16,480 nt of DNA from an uncultured Microbacteriaceae bacterium (lineage in GTDB: Bacteria > Actinomycetota > Actinomycetes > Actinomycetales > Microbacteriaceae): positions 1-16,480 of the forward strand of contig CAIRWJ010000007.1 of NCBI GenBank assembly GCA_903882245.1, in the 5' to 3' direction. Made by a program: the position numbers and the translations under genes. This document shows, piece after piece, positions 1 to 6,477 of this stretch (positions are counted from its first letter, which is position 1; each line of letters starts with the position of its first letter). Under the pieces are notes generated by a model. The model was not told the origin of the DNA and made no database searches. It saw nothing but the letters and a program-made list of their open reading frames with translations.

Positions 1-1102
1 CATCACCCTCCTCGAGCGTAATGAGGTCTTTCAAAATCGTCTGAACGAGTGATAGATCCACAGGCACACGGTTGAGGCTTGCGAAAGCGGTAACACGAAT
101 GAGGGTTCCCTCTAATTCACGAATATTGGTGGCCACTTTCGATGCAATGTACTCGAGGACGTCGTCGCTGATCCCGAGGTCTTCGGCCGTCACCTTTTTG
201 CGAAGAATCGCGATTCTGGTCTCTAGATCGGGAACCTGGATATCGGTGATCAAGCCCCACCCAAAACGGCTTCGCATGCGTTCTTCAAACCCGACCAATT
301 GTTTGGGCGGCACATCACTGGTGATCACCACCTGCTTTCCGTGCTCGTGCAGGGTGTTGAAGGTGTGGAAGAACGTGTCTTGCGTGGCATCCTTGCCACC
401 AAGGAATTGAATGTCGTCGATAAGCAGTAAATCGACCTCTCGATATCGCCGATTGAAGTTCTGCATTTGCCCGAGCGCGAGCGCGTTGATGTAGTCGTTC
501 GTGAACTCTTCAGAAGAGACATATTGGACTTTGATGTTGGGGAACAACCCCTCGGCGTAATGACTGATCGCGTGAAGCAGGTGGGTCTTGCCAAGTCCGG
601 ATCCACCGTAGACGAACAGGGGGTTGTAGGCCTTTGCTGGAGACTCAGCCACGGCGAGGGCCGCAGCGTGTGCGAACCGGTTAGATGGACCGATCACAAA
701 GTTCTCAAATGTGTACTTTGGATTCAACCGAATTTCTCCGGAATTCCCCCTGACCCCAGAGGTTATGGTTGGAGCGCTTGACAGCGGAACATCGATTGCG
801 TCTTCCTCATCACCGTCCCTCATGGCGGGGTTGACAACGATTGAAAAGTTTGTGATGGCTTGTTTCTCGGTTGCGAACTTAGTCAGCCCAGCGAGGATGT
901 CGTCACGCGCGCGCTGATCAATCATGTCTCGGGCAAAATCAGAGTCGACTTCTAGATACAACGTTTCGTGAAGAATCCCCTGGGGAACTGCTGACTCGAC
1001 AACAGCCAGGATTCGCGGCGAAACATCGACCCCACGAGAAACCTCATGGACGACATTGCGCCATAGGCTTTCAAGAGGTGTGTCGTTGTTTGGCATCTGC
1101 AT
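1..1102 (-). CDS. dnaA: Chromosomal replication initiator DnaA (3' end beyond window)
   Basis: DnaA binds DnaA boxes at oriC and, as an ATP-bound AAA+ oligomer, opens the duplex and helps load the DnaB helicase. About 367 residues are visible. The N-terminal domain I (opening MQMPNND) is followed by a short linker, then an AAA+ domain with Walker A GGSGLGKT (Lys172), Walker [10 protein letters not shown] (Asp229/Asp230), a sensor-1 stretch VVITSDVPP and the RSRFGWGL arginine-finger region. The reading frame is open to the window edge, so the C-terminal DNA-binding domain IV is not seen. Two in-frame ATGs (1102 and 1096) are possible starts; neither has a strong Shine-Dalgarno sequence. I chose the first because it is preceded by the purine-rich AAGCAAGAA. 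The gene is divergent from rpmH, and the gap carries DnaA boxes, so autoregulation is likely. Confidence 0.97.
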   Translation of the reverse strand, partial: MQMPNNDTPLESLWRNVVHEVSRGVDVSPRILAVVESAVPQGILHETLYLEVDSDFARDMIDQRARDDILAGLTKFATEKQAITNFSIVVNPAMRDGDEEDAIDVPLSSAPTITSGVRGNSGEIRLNPKYTFENFVIGPSNRFAHAAALAVAESPAKAYNPLFVYGGSGLGKTHLLHAISHYAEGLFPNIKVQYVSSEEFTNDYINALALGQMQNFNRRYREVDLLLIDDIQFLGGKDATQDTFFHTFNTLHEHGKQVVITSDVPPKQLVGFEERMRSRFGWGLITDIQVPDLETRIAILRKKVTAEDLGISDDVLEYIASKVATNIRELEGTLIRVTAFASLNRVPVDLSLVQTILKDLITLEEGD

Positions 1103-1110
1103 TTCTTGCT

Positions 1111-1177
1111 TGTGGATAAGTCACCATATTAGCCACAAATAGCTGGACTCAACCAGCCACCTTGGAAATGTGGAAAA
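1111..1177. promoter_or_regulatory. Cluster of three DnaA boxes in the dnaA-rpmH gap
   Basis: Three nonamers match the DnaA box TTATCCACA. 1111-1119 is TGTGGATAA, a perfect match on the minus strand. 1129-1137 is TTAGCCACA, one mismatch, plus strand. 1169-1177 is TGTGGAAAA (TTTTCCACA on the minus strand), one mismatch. They surround the proposed dnaA -10 box. A role in dnaA autorepression, or as the upstream part of a bipartite origin as in Bacillus, is inferred; the dnaA-dnaN side that normally holds actinobacterial oriC is outside the window. Confidence 0.75.
1126..1131 (-). promoter_or_regulatory. Putative dnaA promoter -10 element
   Basis: Read on the minus strand, TAATAT lies about 24 nt before the dnaA ATG at 1102. 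A TTGAGT hexamer sits 15 bp upstream, which is short spacing, so the -35 assignment is weak. Transcription would begin near 1119 and give a leader of about 17 nt. The perfect DnaA box at 1111-1119 would lie on the first transcribed bases, and another box-like site (1129-1137) overlaps the -10 itself. Confidence 0.45.
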
Positions 1178-1193
1178 CTATGCACCACTGGGT

Positions 1194-1222
1194 TTGACTA
1201 CCCCCGAAATGTGCCCTATTCT
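1194..1222 (+). promoter_or_regulatory. Promoter of the rpmH operon
   Basis: TTGACT at 1194-1199 and TATTCT at 1217-1222 are separated by exactly 17 bp, a near-consensus housekeeping sigma promoter. Transcription should start near 1229, giving an rpmH leader of about 60 nt. This leader holds two hairpins: arms 1229-1235/1242-1248 (7 bp, loop of 6) and arms 1267-1271/1275-1279 (5 bp, loop of 3). The second ends one base before the rpmH Shine-Dalgarno GGAG. Confidence 0.75.
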
Positions 1223-1289
1223 TTTGAGGTTGCGCTTCTGTGCGCAACTACTCACCCTGATTGTGCCGGCCACTGGCCGAGGAGAACAA

Positions 1290-1427
1290 ATGTCGAAGCG
1301 TACTTACCAGCCCAACAACCGCCGTCGCGCGAAGGTTCACGGTTTCCGTTTGCGCATGCGCACTCGTGCCGGACGCGCGATCCTTGCCGCCCGTCGCCGC
1401 AAGGGCCGTAGCGAAATTACCGTCTAA
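1290..1427 (+). CDS. rpmH: 50S ribosomal protein L34
   Basis: L34 is a very small basic protein of the large ribosomal subunit. The 45-residue product begins [15 protein letters not shown] and ends in the Arg/Lys-rich stretch [12 protein letters not shown], matching the family over its whole length. The ATG at 1290 is preceded by GAGGAG with a spacing of about 6 nt, so the start is secure. It is the first gene of the rpmH-rnpA-yidD-yidC-jag series, next to dnaA as in most bacteria. A near-consensus promoter lies upstream, and hairpins in the leader leave room for post-transcriptional control. Confidence 0.98.
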   Translation: MSKRTYQPNNRRRAKVHGFRLRMRTRAGRAILAARRRKGRSEITV

Positions 1428-1436
1428 TATTCCACG

Positions 1437-1766
1437 TTGCTGCCCCGCCACAACCGCATCGTTGAGCCCGGCGATTTTCGTCAGGTAGTCCGACGCGGAG
1501 AGAAGCAGGTTACGGCACACCTCATTGTTTATCGTCGCCCATCCGAACGCGTTCGGGTGGGCGTCATTGTTACCGCCAAGTGTGGGAACGCGGTGGTGCG
1601 AAACACACTTCGGCGCCGAACGCGCGCAATCACGAGAGCACTCATCGACGACGGTAGGCTCGCCGGCGACGTCATTATTCGATTTAGATGTGAAGGATCC
1701 GTCCCGAGCTTCATGGAGTTGAAATCTGAGATCCATGACGCAATGAGTGGGCTGGGCCGGCCGTGA
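1437..1766 (+). CDS. rnpA: Ribonuclease P protein component
   Basis: RnpA is the protein cofactor of RNase P, which trims the 5' leader of tRNA precursors together with the catalytic RNA. The 109-residue product starts MLPRHNRIVEPGDFRQVVRRG, the usual opening, and contains the basic RNA-binding helix AVVRNTLRRRTRAI, a variant of the RNR motif. The likely start is TTG at 1437, only 9 nt after the rpmH stop and with no visible Shine-Dalgarno sequence. Translation probably depends on coupling to rpmH. The end overlaps the yidD GTG start by 4 bp (GTGA). Confidence 0.95.
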   Translation: MLPRHNRIVEPGDFRQVVRRGEKQVTAHLIVYRRPSERVRVGVIVTAKCGNAVVRNTLRRRTRAITRALIDDGRLAGDVIIRFRCEGSVPSFMELKSEIHDAMSGLGRP

Positions 1767-2065
1767 TCGCCTGGACGATCTATCTGTTCCCTCGAAATGT
1801 CCTTGTGGCCTTCATCCGCGGGTGGCGAGCGATTTTATCCCCGCTCTACGGAAACGTTTGTCGCTACCACCCAACCTGTTCCGCGTTCGGCCTCGGAGCG
1901 GTGCAGCAGTTTGGGGTCCTCCGCGGTGGCGCGATGACGGTGTGGCGCATTCTGCGCTGTAATCCGTGGGCGCGTGGTGGAATAGACGATGTACCTGCCA
2001 GAATGGACGGTAACTTCCCCCTCTCGCGCACGGGATTTGTAACCCCGAAGCAGAAAGAAAAATGA
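1763..2065 (+). CDS. yidD: Membrane protein insertion efficiency factor YidD
   Basis: YidD is a small membrane-associated protein that aids YidC-dependent insertion; its exact activity is not settled. The 100-residue product has the family core LSPLYGNVCRYHPTCSAFGLGA with its two conserved cysteines, followed by TVWRILRCNPWARGGIDDVP. An amphipathic N-terminal stretch (IYLFPRNVLVAFIRGW) fits peripheral membrane attachment. It starts at GTG 1763 inside the rnpA stop (4-bp overlap) and ends with an ATGA overlap into yidC, so translation of the three genes is probably coupled. Confidence 0.95.
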   Translation: MIAWTIYLFPRNVLVAFIRGWRAILSPLYGNVCRYHPTCSAFGLGAVQQFGVLRGGAMTVWRILRCNPWARGGIDDVPARMDGNFPLSRTGFVTPKQKEK

Positions 2066-3012
2066 TGCCCGATATTCTTGGAATGATTCTCTGGCCCTTC
2101 CGTTGGGCAATCGAAGCTTTGTTGGTCGGTTTTCACTGGGTCCTCACTCAAGTGGGGATGACTCCGACCGATGGGTGGACCTGGGTCTTGGCCATTACCG
2201 GCCTGGTGCTTGTCGTGCGCGCCGCACTAATCCCACTCTTTGTTCGCCAGATCAAAAGCCAACGCAAGATGATCGAGGTCGCACCAGACCTCAAACGAAT
2301 CCAGGACAAGTACAAAGGGAAGCGCGACCAATTTTCTCGCGAGGCAATGACCCGCGAGACGATGGCCCTGTACGGCAAACACGGCACGTCACCCTTTTCA
2401 TCCTGCCTCCCACTCGTCTTTCAGATGCCCGTCTTCTTTGGCCTGTTCACCACGCTGAGCAATGCCGCTAAGGGAGATGCTGGTATCGGCTTTATGAACT
2501 CGGAGCTCGCGCTCAACTTTGGTGCGGCGACGATCTTTGGCTCTGCCCCGCTGCACGCGGCAATGTCGACAGCGGGCGGGAACGCGGTGGTCATCTGGAC
2601 CGCCGGAGTCATGGTGGTCCTCATGACGGCGTCACAGTTCATCACGCAGAAACAAATCATGTCGAAGAACATCTCGAAGGCGATGAAGGAAAGCCCGACC
2701 TACAAGCAGCAGCAGATTCTCTTGTACATCCTCCCTCTCGTTTTCCTCTTCTCCGGATTCGCATTCCCACTCGGTGTCATGATGTATTGGCTCGTTTCCA
2801 ACTTCTGGACGATGGGGCAGCAGTTCGTTGTCATCCGCAACATGCCAACCCCTGGTTCTGAGGCTTACCAGGCATGGGAGGCTCGTCAGGAAAAGAAGAA
2901 CATCCGGAAGGGAATAGTCACGGAGCCCGACGCAATCGAAGAAGTGAAGCCCGCGCAGCGCCAACAGCCAATGGGCAAGAACCGCGCCAAGCGCGGAAAG
3001 GGAAAGAAATAA
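2062..3012 (+). CDS. yidC: Membrane protein insertase YidC (Oxa1 family)
   Basis: YidC inserts and folds proteins in the cytoplasmic membrane, alone or with SecYEG. This 316-residue form lacks the large periplasmic domain of proteobacterial YidC, as expected for Gram-positives. Visible are a first hydrophobic segment (about 40-62) carrying the conserved groove arginine (Arg53, in VVRAAL), a charged cytoplasmic hairpin (KSQRKMIEVAPDLKRIQDKY), and further membrane segments near 112-131, 172-193 and 220-252. The tail is strongly basic (KNRAKRGKGKK), which in other YidC proteins helps ribosome contact. Two adjacent ATGs (2062, 2065) could start it. The stop overlaps the jag ATG by one base. Confidence 0.97.
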   Translation: MMPDILGMILWPFRWAIEALLVGFHWVLTQVGMTPTDGWTWVLAITGLVLVVRAALIPLFVRQIKSQRKMIEVAPDLKRIQDKYKGKRDQFSREAMTRETMALYGKHGTSPFSSCLPLVFQMPVFFGLFTTLSNAAKGDAGIGFMNSELALNFGAATIFGSAPLHAAMSTAGGNAVVIWTAGVMVVLMTASQFITQKQIMSKNISKAMKESPTYKQQQILLYILPLVFLFSGFAFPLGVMMYWLVSNFWTMGQQFVVIRNMPTPGSEAYQAWEARQEKKNIRKGIVTEPDAIEEVKPAQRQQPMGKNRAKRGKGKK

Positions 3013-3470
3013 TGCCGGACACTAAAGACGCTGCAGACATCGCCGCGGACTACATTGAGGGACTTCTCGATATCGCGGACCTTGACGGAGACCTCGAGAT
3101 CACAAATTCGAATGGGCGTGACTATGTGTCGATCGTGGCCACAGATAGTGATCACCTCAAGGTCCTCACTAAGGGCGACACCGTCTCTGCACTTCAAGAG
3201 TTGACGCGACTCGCTGTGCACACGAAAACGGGAGAGTTCTCGAGACTCATTCTCGACATTGCGGGCTCACGTGATGCCCGGTCTAAAGAGCTTGAACGTT
3301 TAGTGGAACGCGCCATCGAGCGTATTGAGGGCGGCGCGCAATCGGCAGCATTGCCTCCAATGTCGTCCTATGAACGTAAGTTGGTGCACGACTTCGTGAG
3401 CGAGAGAGAGTTCTCGTCGCATTCCGAAGGCGAAGGCTCTGACCGCCACACGGTTATCAGCCGCGCATAG
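3012..3470 (+). CDS. jag: KH-R3H RNA-binding protein Jag/KhpB
   Basis: Jag (KhpB, EloR) is a cytoplasmic RNA-binding protein encoded beside yidC; in Gram-positives it affects cell elongation and post-transcriptional control. The 152-residue product has a KH-like region (about 35-85, including SALQELTRLAVHTKTG and LILDIAGSRDARSKEL) and a C-terminal R3H domain (about 115-150: MSSYERKLVHDFV followed by SEGEGSDRHTVISRA). It is short because actinobacterial forms lack the Jag_N domain. The expected GxxG loop of the KH domain reads LTKG (residues 52-55), so the first glycine appears to be missing. The start is the ATG overlapping the yidC stop (TAATG). The stop codon TAG lies at the edge of a parS site. 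Confidence 0.93.
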   Translation: MPDTKDAADIAADYIEGLLDIADLDGDLEITNSNGRDYVSIVATDSDHLKVLTKGDTVSALQELTRLAVHTKTGEFSRLILDIAGSRDARSKELERLVERAIERIEGGAQSAALPPMSSYERKLVHDFVSEREFSSHSEGEGSDRHTVISRA

Positions 3471-3484
3471 TTTCACGTGAAACA
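3469..3484. other. parS centromere site 1
   Basis: AGTTTCACGTGAAACA matches the parS consensus TGTTTCACGTGAAACA at 15 of 16 positions, and the core GTTTCACGTGAAAC (3470-3483) is perfect. It lies across the jag/rsmG junction: the jag TAG ends on its second base and the rsmG GTG (3477) sits at its centre. ParB is expected to load here as a CTP-dependent clamp and spread. Confidence 0.93.
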
Positions 3485-4130
3485 TTCCGAGATCGAACTG
3501 GAACCTGCTGTCGCGGAACGTTTGTGCGGTGCGGGCATCGATCGGATTCGTCAGTTTGCGCTCGACCTCGGAACTCGAGGGGAAGCACTCGGGTTAATTG
3601 GTCCGGATGAAGCGCGACGGCTCTGGTCTCGCCACATTCTCAATTGCGCGCTTCTCGCTCCCGAAATACCGTCCGCGGGGGTAACCGGGGGCCGCACCTC
3701 TGTCGCGGATGTCGGGAGTGGGGCTGGGTTGCCCGGTCTTGTGCTCGCGATGATTCGTCCAGACATCGATGTCACGTTGATCGAACCGCTCGAACGACGG
3801 ACAAGGTGGCTTGATGAACAGGTCGCTACTCTCGCGCTGTCAAATGTGGTCGTGTTCACCGGGCGGGCAGAGGAGTTCGCCCCGCGCCGATCATTCGACG
3901 TGGCCACCGCACGAGCAGTTAGAGCACTCAAGGGCCTGATCCCGATTCTGACACCATTGGTCGTCGCCGGGGGCCAATTGGCATTACTCAAAGGCCAGCG
4001 TATTGATGACGAGATTGTTGAGGCAGCAAATGTCTTTGCCCGTCACAACATCACTGCGACGGAATCCCGTGTCCTGGGCGAAGGTACAGTAGACGAGCCG
4101 ACCAGGTTGTTCACCGCTATTGTTGAATAG
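3477..4130 (+). CDS. rsmG: 16S rRNA (guanine-N7) methyltransferase RsmG
   Basis: RsmG (GidB) uses SAM to methylate N7 of G527 in 16S rRNA; loss of the enzyme gives low-level streptomycin resistance in several bacteria. The 217-residue product has the family signature LWSRHILNCALL near residue 50, motif I DVGSGAGLPG (78-87) for SAM binding, the acidic motif VTLIEPLERRTRWL, and the ATARAVRALKGLIP and LALLKGQ stretches. The only start allowed by the upstream stop is GTG 3477, inside parS site 1. The first residues VKH are therefore fixed by the parS sequence. No Shine-Dalgarno sequence is visible, so reinitiation after jag is likely. Confidence 0.96.
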   Translation: MKHSEIELEPAVAERLCGAGIDRIRQFALDLGTRGEALGLIGPDEARRLWSRHILNCALLAPEIPSAGVTGGRTSVADVGSGAGLPGLVLAMIRPDIDVTLIEPLERRTRWLDEQVATLALSNVVVFTGRAEEFAPRRSFDVATARAVRALKGLIPILTPLVVAGGQLALLKGQRIDDEIVEAANVFARHNITATESRVLGEGTVDEPTRLFTAIVE

Positions 4131-4145
4131 CCGATTGGGCACCTC

Positions 4146-4165
4146 GATGTTTCACGTGAAACATC
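4146..4165. other. parS centromere site 2
   Basis: TGTTTCACGTGAAACA at 4148-4163 is a perfect 16-bp parS consensus, and the dyad extends to a perfect 20-bp palindrome over 4146-4165. It lies in the rsmG-parA gap, 679 bp centre to centre from site 1. ParB bound here could also influence parAB transcription, which is inference. Confidence 0.97.
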
Positions 4166-4219
4166 TCCGCGCGGGAGAGCACTCGCGCAGGCAAGAATTC
4201 CCGGAAAGGGGCGTGTGCG

Positions 4220-5098
4220 ATGTCCAACGATGACTCGACACCGCTCGCCACGGAACTCATGGACCTCACGCGGCGGCGCGAGGCGTTGGCTGCACGTGTT
4301 GCGCCATTGCCTGCGAGCACCCGAATCGTGGCCTTGTCGAACCAGAAGGGGGGTGTCGGAAAGACCACGACAACAGTAAACGTCGCCGCGGCCCTCGCGC
4401 GATTGGGGGCACGAGTGATCGTGATTGATCTTGACCCCCAAGGAAACGCCTCGACGGCCCTCGGTATTGATCACCACGCCAAGACCCCCGGAATCTACGA
4501 AGTTCTTCTGGGTTCCGCATCGATTCAGTCGGTGCTTCAGCAGAGCCCCGGCAACGCCAACCTGTGGTGTGTTCCCGCCACCATCAACCTGGCCGGTGCG
4601 GAAATTGAACTGGTCCCAGCATCGGCACGTGAGACGCGACTGAAGCGAGCGCTGGAAGAGTACCTGGCAGCAGCTGACATAACACCGCACTACATTTTTA
4701 TTGACTGTCCCCCGTCCCTGGGGCTGCTGACCGTGAACGCCTTGACCGCGGCGACCGAAGTTTTCGTTCCCATTCAAGCCGAGTACTACGCGCTGGAAGG
4801 GGTCACCATGCTGTGGGATAACATCGCGATGGTTCAGCGCTTCCTCAACCCCCGCGTCAGCATTTCGGGCGTCCTTTTGACGATGTATGACCACCGAACC
4901 AATCTGTCGAGGGAAGTCGCCGACGAGGTCAGACGACACTTCCCCGACATCGTGTTTAAGTCGGTCATCCCTCGCTCGGTTCGAGTTTCCGAAGCGCCAA
5001 GTTTCCAGCAGACAGTTATTGATTACGACCACGATTCTGTTGGCTCGATCGCATACCGCGAAGCGGCCATTGAATTTGCCGAACGAGGAGTGTATTGA
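4220..5098 (+). CDS. parA: Chromosome-partitioning ATPase ParA
   Basis: ParA is a dimeric nucleoid-binding ATPase that moves ParB-parS complexes and so segregates the origin. The 292-residue product has a deviant Walker A motif QKGGVGKTTTT with signature Lys43 and Lys48, a switch I region VIDLDPQGNAST, and Walker B FIDCPPSLG. The first 33 residues are a charged extension before the ATPase fold; such extensions are common in actinobacterial ParA. ATG 4220 is supported by GGAAAGGGG at 8 nt spacing; Met14 is an alternative. It follows a perfect parS site and is one base from parB. Confidence 0.97.
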   Translation: MSNDDSTPLATELMDLTRRREALAARVAPLPASTRIVALSNQKGGVGKTTTTVNVAAALARLGARVIVIDLDPQGNASTALGIDHHAKTPGIYEVLLGSASIQSVLQQSPGNANLWCVPATINLAGAEIELVPASARETRLKRALEEYLAAADITPHYIFIDCPPSLGLLTVNALTAATEVFVPIQAEYYALEGVTMLWDNIAMVQRFLNPRVSISGVLLTMYDHRTNLSREVADEVRRHFPDIVFKSVIPRSVRVSEAPSFQQTVIDYDHDSVGSIAYREAAIEFAERGVY

Positions 5099-5099
5099 C

Positions 5100-6047
5100 A
5101 TGGCCGAAAAGCGAACTGGATTGGGCCGCGGAATCGGCGCGCTCATCCCCACCGGAGGAGCGAGTGTCTCAGATCGCGGTGTTGATGTTTTTTTCCCTCA
5201 GGACGGGACCGGAGCGGGCCGAGATGTCCCTGGTGCACGATTTCAACTTATTAATCCCGACAATGTCATCCCCAACGCCGCCCAGCCGCGAACGGAATTC
5301 CGCCCAGAAGAACTGGCCGAGCTCGAACACTCCATTCGTGAATTTGGCGTGCTCCAACCGATCGTCGTTCGGCCACTCAGTGGAACGGGAACCAATGCCA
5401 CCTACGAATTGGTCATGGGGGAACGACGACTTCGCGCCTCCAAGGCCGTCGGGCTCACCGAGATCCCCGCGGTCATTCGTGACACGAAAGATGCGGACAT
5501 GTTGCGAGATGCACTTCTCGAAAACTTGCACCGGGCGAATCTCAATGCACTTGAAGAGGCATCCGCTTACCAACAATTGCTATCTGATTTCGGGATCACC
5601 CAAGACGAACTTGCCAAGCGAATCGGGCGCTCACGTCCTCAAGTGACCAACACACTTCGCCTTCTCAAACTTCCGATAAAGGTCCAGCAGCGGGTCGCCG
5701 CGGGAGTCCTGTCAGCCGGACACGCTCGCGCAATTCTGTCTGTGGCAGACCCTGCCTCCCAAGAACGACTAGCCACCAAGATAGTTAACGAGGAATTGTC
5801 GGTTCGAGCCGCGGAGGCGTTCGCCGCAACGTTGGGTTCGGGAAACACGAAGCCCGACAAAGCTAAGCCGAAGCCGGGCACACGACGAGACCACCTCGAG
5901 GCGATTGCAAGCAAACTGGGGGACAAGCTTGACACCCGCGTCAAGATAGCTGTGGGTAAAACGCACGGCACTATCACGATTGACTTTGCGACCGTGGCCG
6001 ACCTCAACCGAATCGCAAGCGAACTCGGAGTTTCGGCAGACGATTAG
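5100..6047 (+). CDS. parB: Chromosome-partitioning protein ParB
   Basis: ParB is a parS-binding CTPase clamp that spreads along DNA, recruits SMC and stimulates ParA. The 315-residue product starts with the ParA-interaction peptide KRTGLGRGIGALIP. It continues with the NPDNVIPNAAQPRTEF nucleotide-pocket segment (about 52-67), the GERRLRAS CTP-binding motif, ENLHRANLN, and a helix-turn-helix (LAKRIGRSRPQVTNTLRLLK). A Lys/Pro-rich linker precedes the C-terminal dimerisation domain. The frame is open upstream inside parA, but ATG 5100 is chosen for the GAGGAG 9 nt before it, the one-base gap after the parA stop and the match to the family N-terminus. It is convergent with trxA. Confidence 0.97.
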   Translation: MAEKRTGLGRGIGALIPTGGASVSDRGVDVFFPQDGTGAGRDVPGARFQLINPDNVIPNAAQPRTEFRPEELAELEHSIREFGVLQPIVVRPLSGTGTNATYELVMGERRLRASKAVGLTEIPAVIRDTKDADMLRDALLENLHRANLNALEEASAYQQLLSDFGITQDELAKRIGRSRPQVTNTLRLLKLPIKVQQRVAAGVLSAGHARAILSVADPASQERLATKIVNEELSVRAAEAFAATLGSGNTKPDKAKPKPGTRRDHLEAIASKLGDKLDTRVKIAVGKTHGTITIDFATVADLNRIASELGVSADD

Positions 6048-6053
6048 ATAATC

Positions 6054-6084
6054 GCCGAGCAGGACGTTCCGAAAGGACGTCGGC
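6054..6084. terminator. Hairpin between convergent parB and trxA
   Basis: An inverted repeat with arms GACGTTCC (6063-6070) and GGACGTC (6075-6081), one bulged T and a GAAA tetraloop, is flanked by GCC/GGC (6054-6056/6082-6084). It lies between two convergent stop codons, the expected place for a bidirectional terminator. There is no T-tract on either side, so it would be an imperfect terminator or a 3'-end stabiliser. Confidence 0.4.
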
Positions 6085-6114
6085 CCACGACGGAGAAGAT
6101 CGCGGAGCGAAGGC

Positions 6115-6438
6115 CTACGTGAGGAATTCGGCGAGATCCTGTTCAAGAGCAGGTCTGGGTTTAGCGCCGATAACCGTTTTGACGACTTCTCCGCCCTTGA
6201 AGACCTTCATTGCGGGGATGTTGAGAATGTTGTATTCAACCGCGAGGTTGGGAAACTCATCAACGTTGAGCTTGACGATATCGATTTTGTCGGCGTGCGC
6301 TTCGGCGATGGCGTCGAGAATCGGTGAGACCGCGCGACACGGACCACACCAAGGGGCCCAGAAGTCAACAATGACGGGCTTGTCGTTACGCAAAACCTCA
6401 GCGTCAAACGTTGCATCCGTTACATCGCGAGCACTCAT
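6115..6438 (-). CDS. trxA: Thioredoxin
   Basis: Thioredoxin is a small cytoplasmic dithiol protein that reduces protein disulfides and is itself reduced by the thioredoxin reductase encoded just upstream. The 107-residue product is full length, with active site WCGPC (Cys31, Cys34) in FWAPWCGPCRAV and the cis-proline at Pro75 in NIPAMKVF. The start ATG is preceded by GAAGGGGAAATA, a good ribosome-binding site. It is the last gene of the minus-strand murJ-trxB-trxA operon, 39 nt after trxB. A TAGACT hexamer near 6462-6467 on the minus strand could be an extra internal -10 box, but this is weak. Confidence 0.97.
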   Translation of the reverse strand: MSARDVTDATFDAEVLRNDKPVIVDFWAPWCGPCRAVSPILDAIAEAHADKIDIVKLNVDEFPNLAVEYNILNIPAMKVFKGGEVVKTVIGAKPRPALEQDLAEFLT

Positions 6439-6477
6439 TATTTCCCCTTCAGTAGATGACTTGAGTCTAACCGAGCG

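Noticed and set aside
1248..1736. 162-codon open frame antisense to rpmH and rnpA
   Set aside because: Both plus-strand genes are certain and the antisense translation resembles no protein family.
4147..4233. Short open frame starting within parS site 2 (MFHVKH...)
   Set aside because: It is 28 codons long, out of frame with parA, has no Shine-Dalgarno sequence, and its start is simply the parS sequence translated.
4887..5099. Upstream extension of ParB inside parA
   Set aside because: The frame is open but overlaps ParA in another frame; the family N-terminus (KRTGLGRGIGALIP) begins right after ATG 5100, which has a ribosome-binding site.
4043..5152. Long open frame (369 codons) on the minus strand opposite parA
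   Set aside because: It lies opposite an unambiguous ParA/RsmG coding region, shows no domain or plausible protein composition, and is explained by the codon bias of the real genes.
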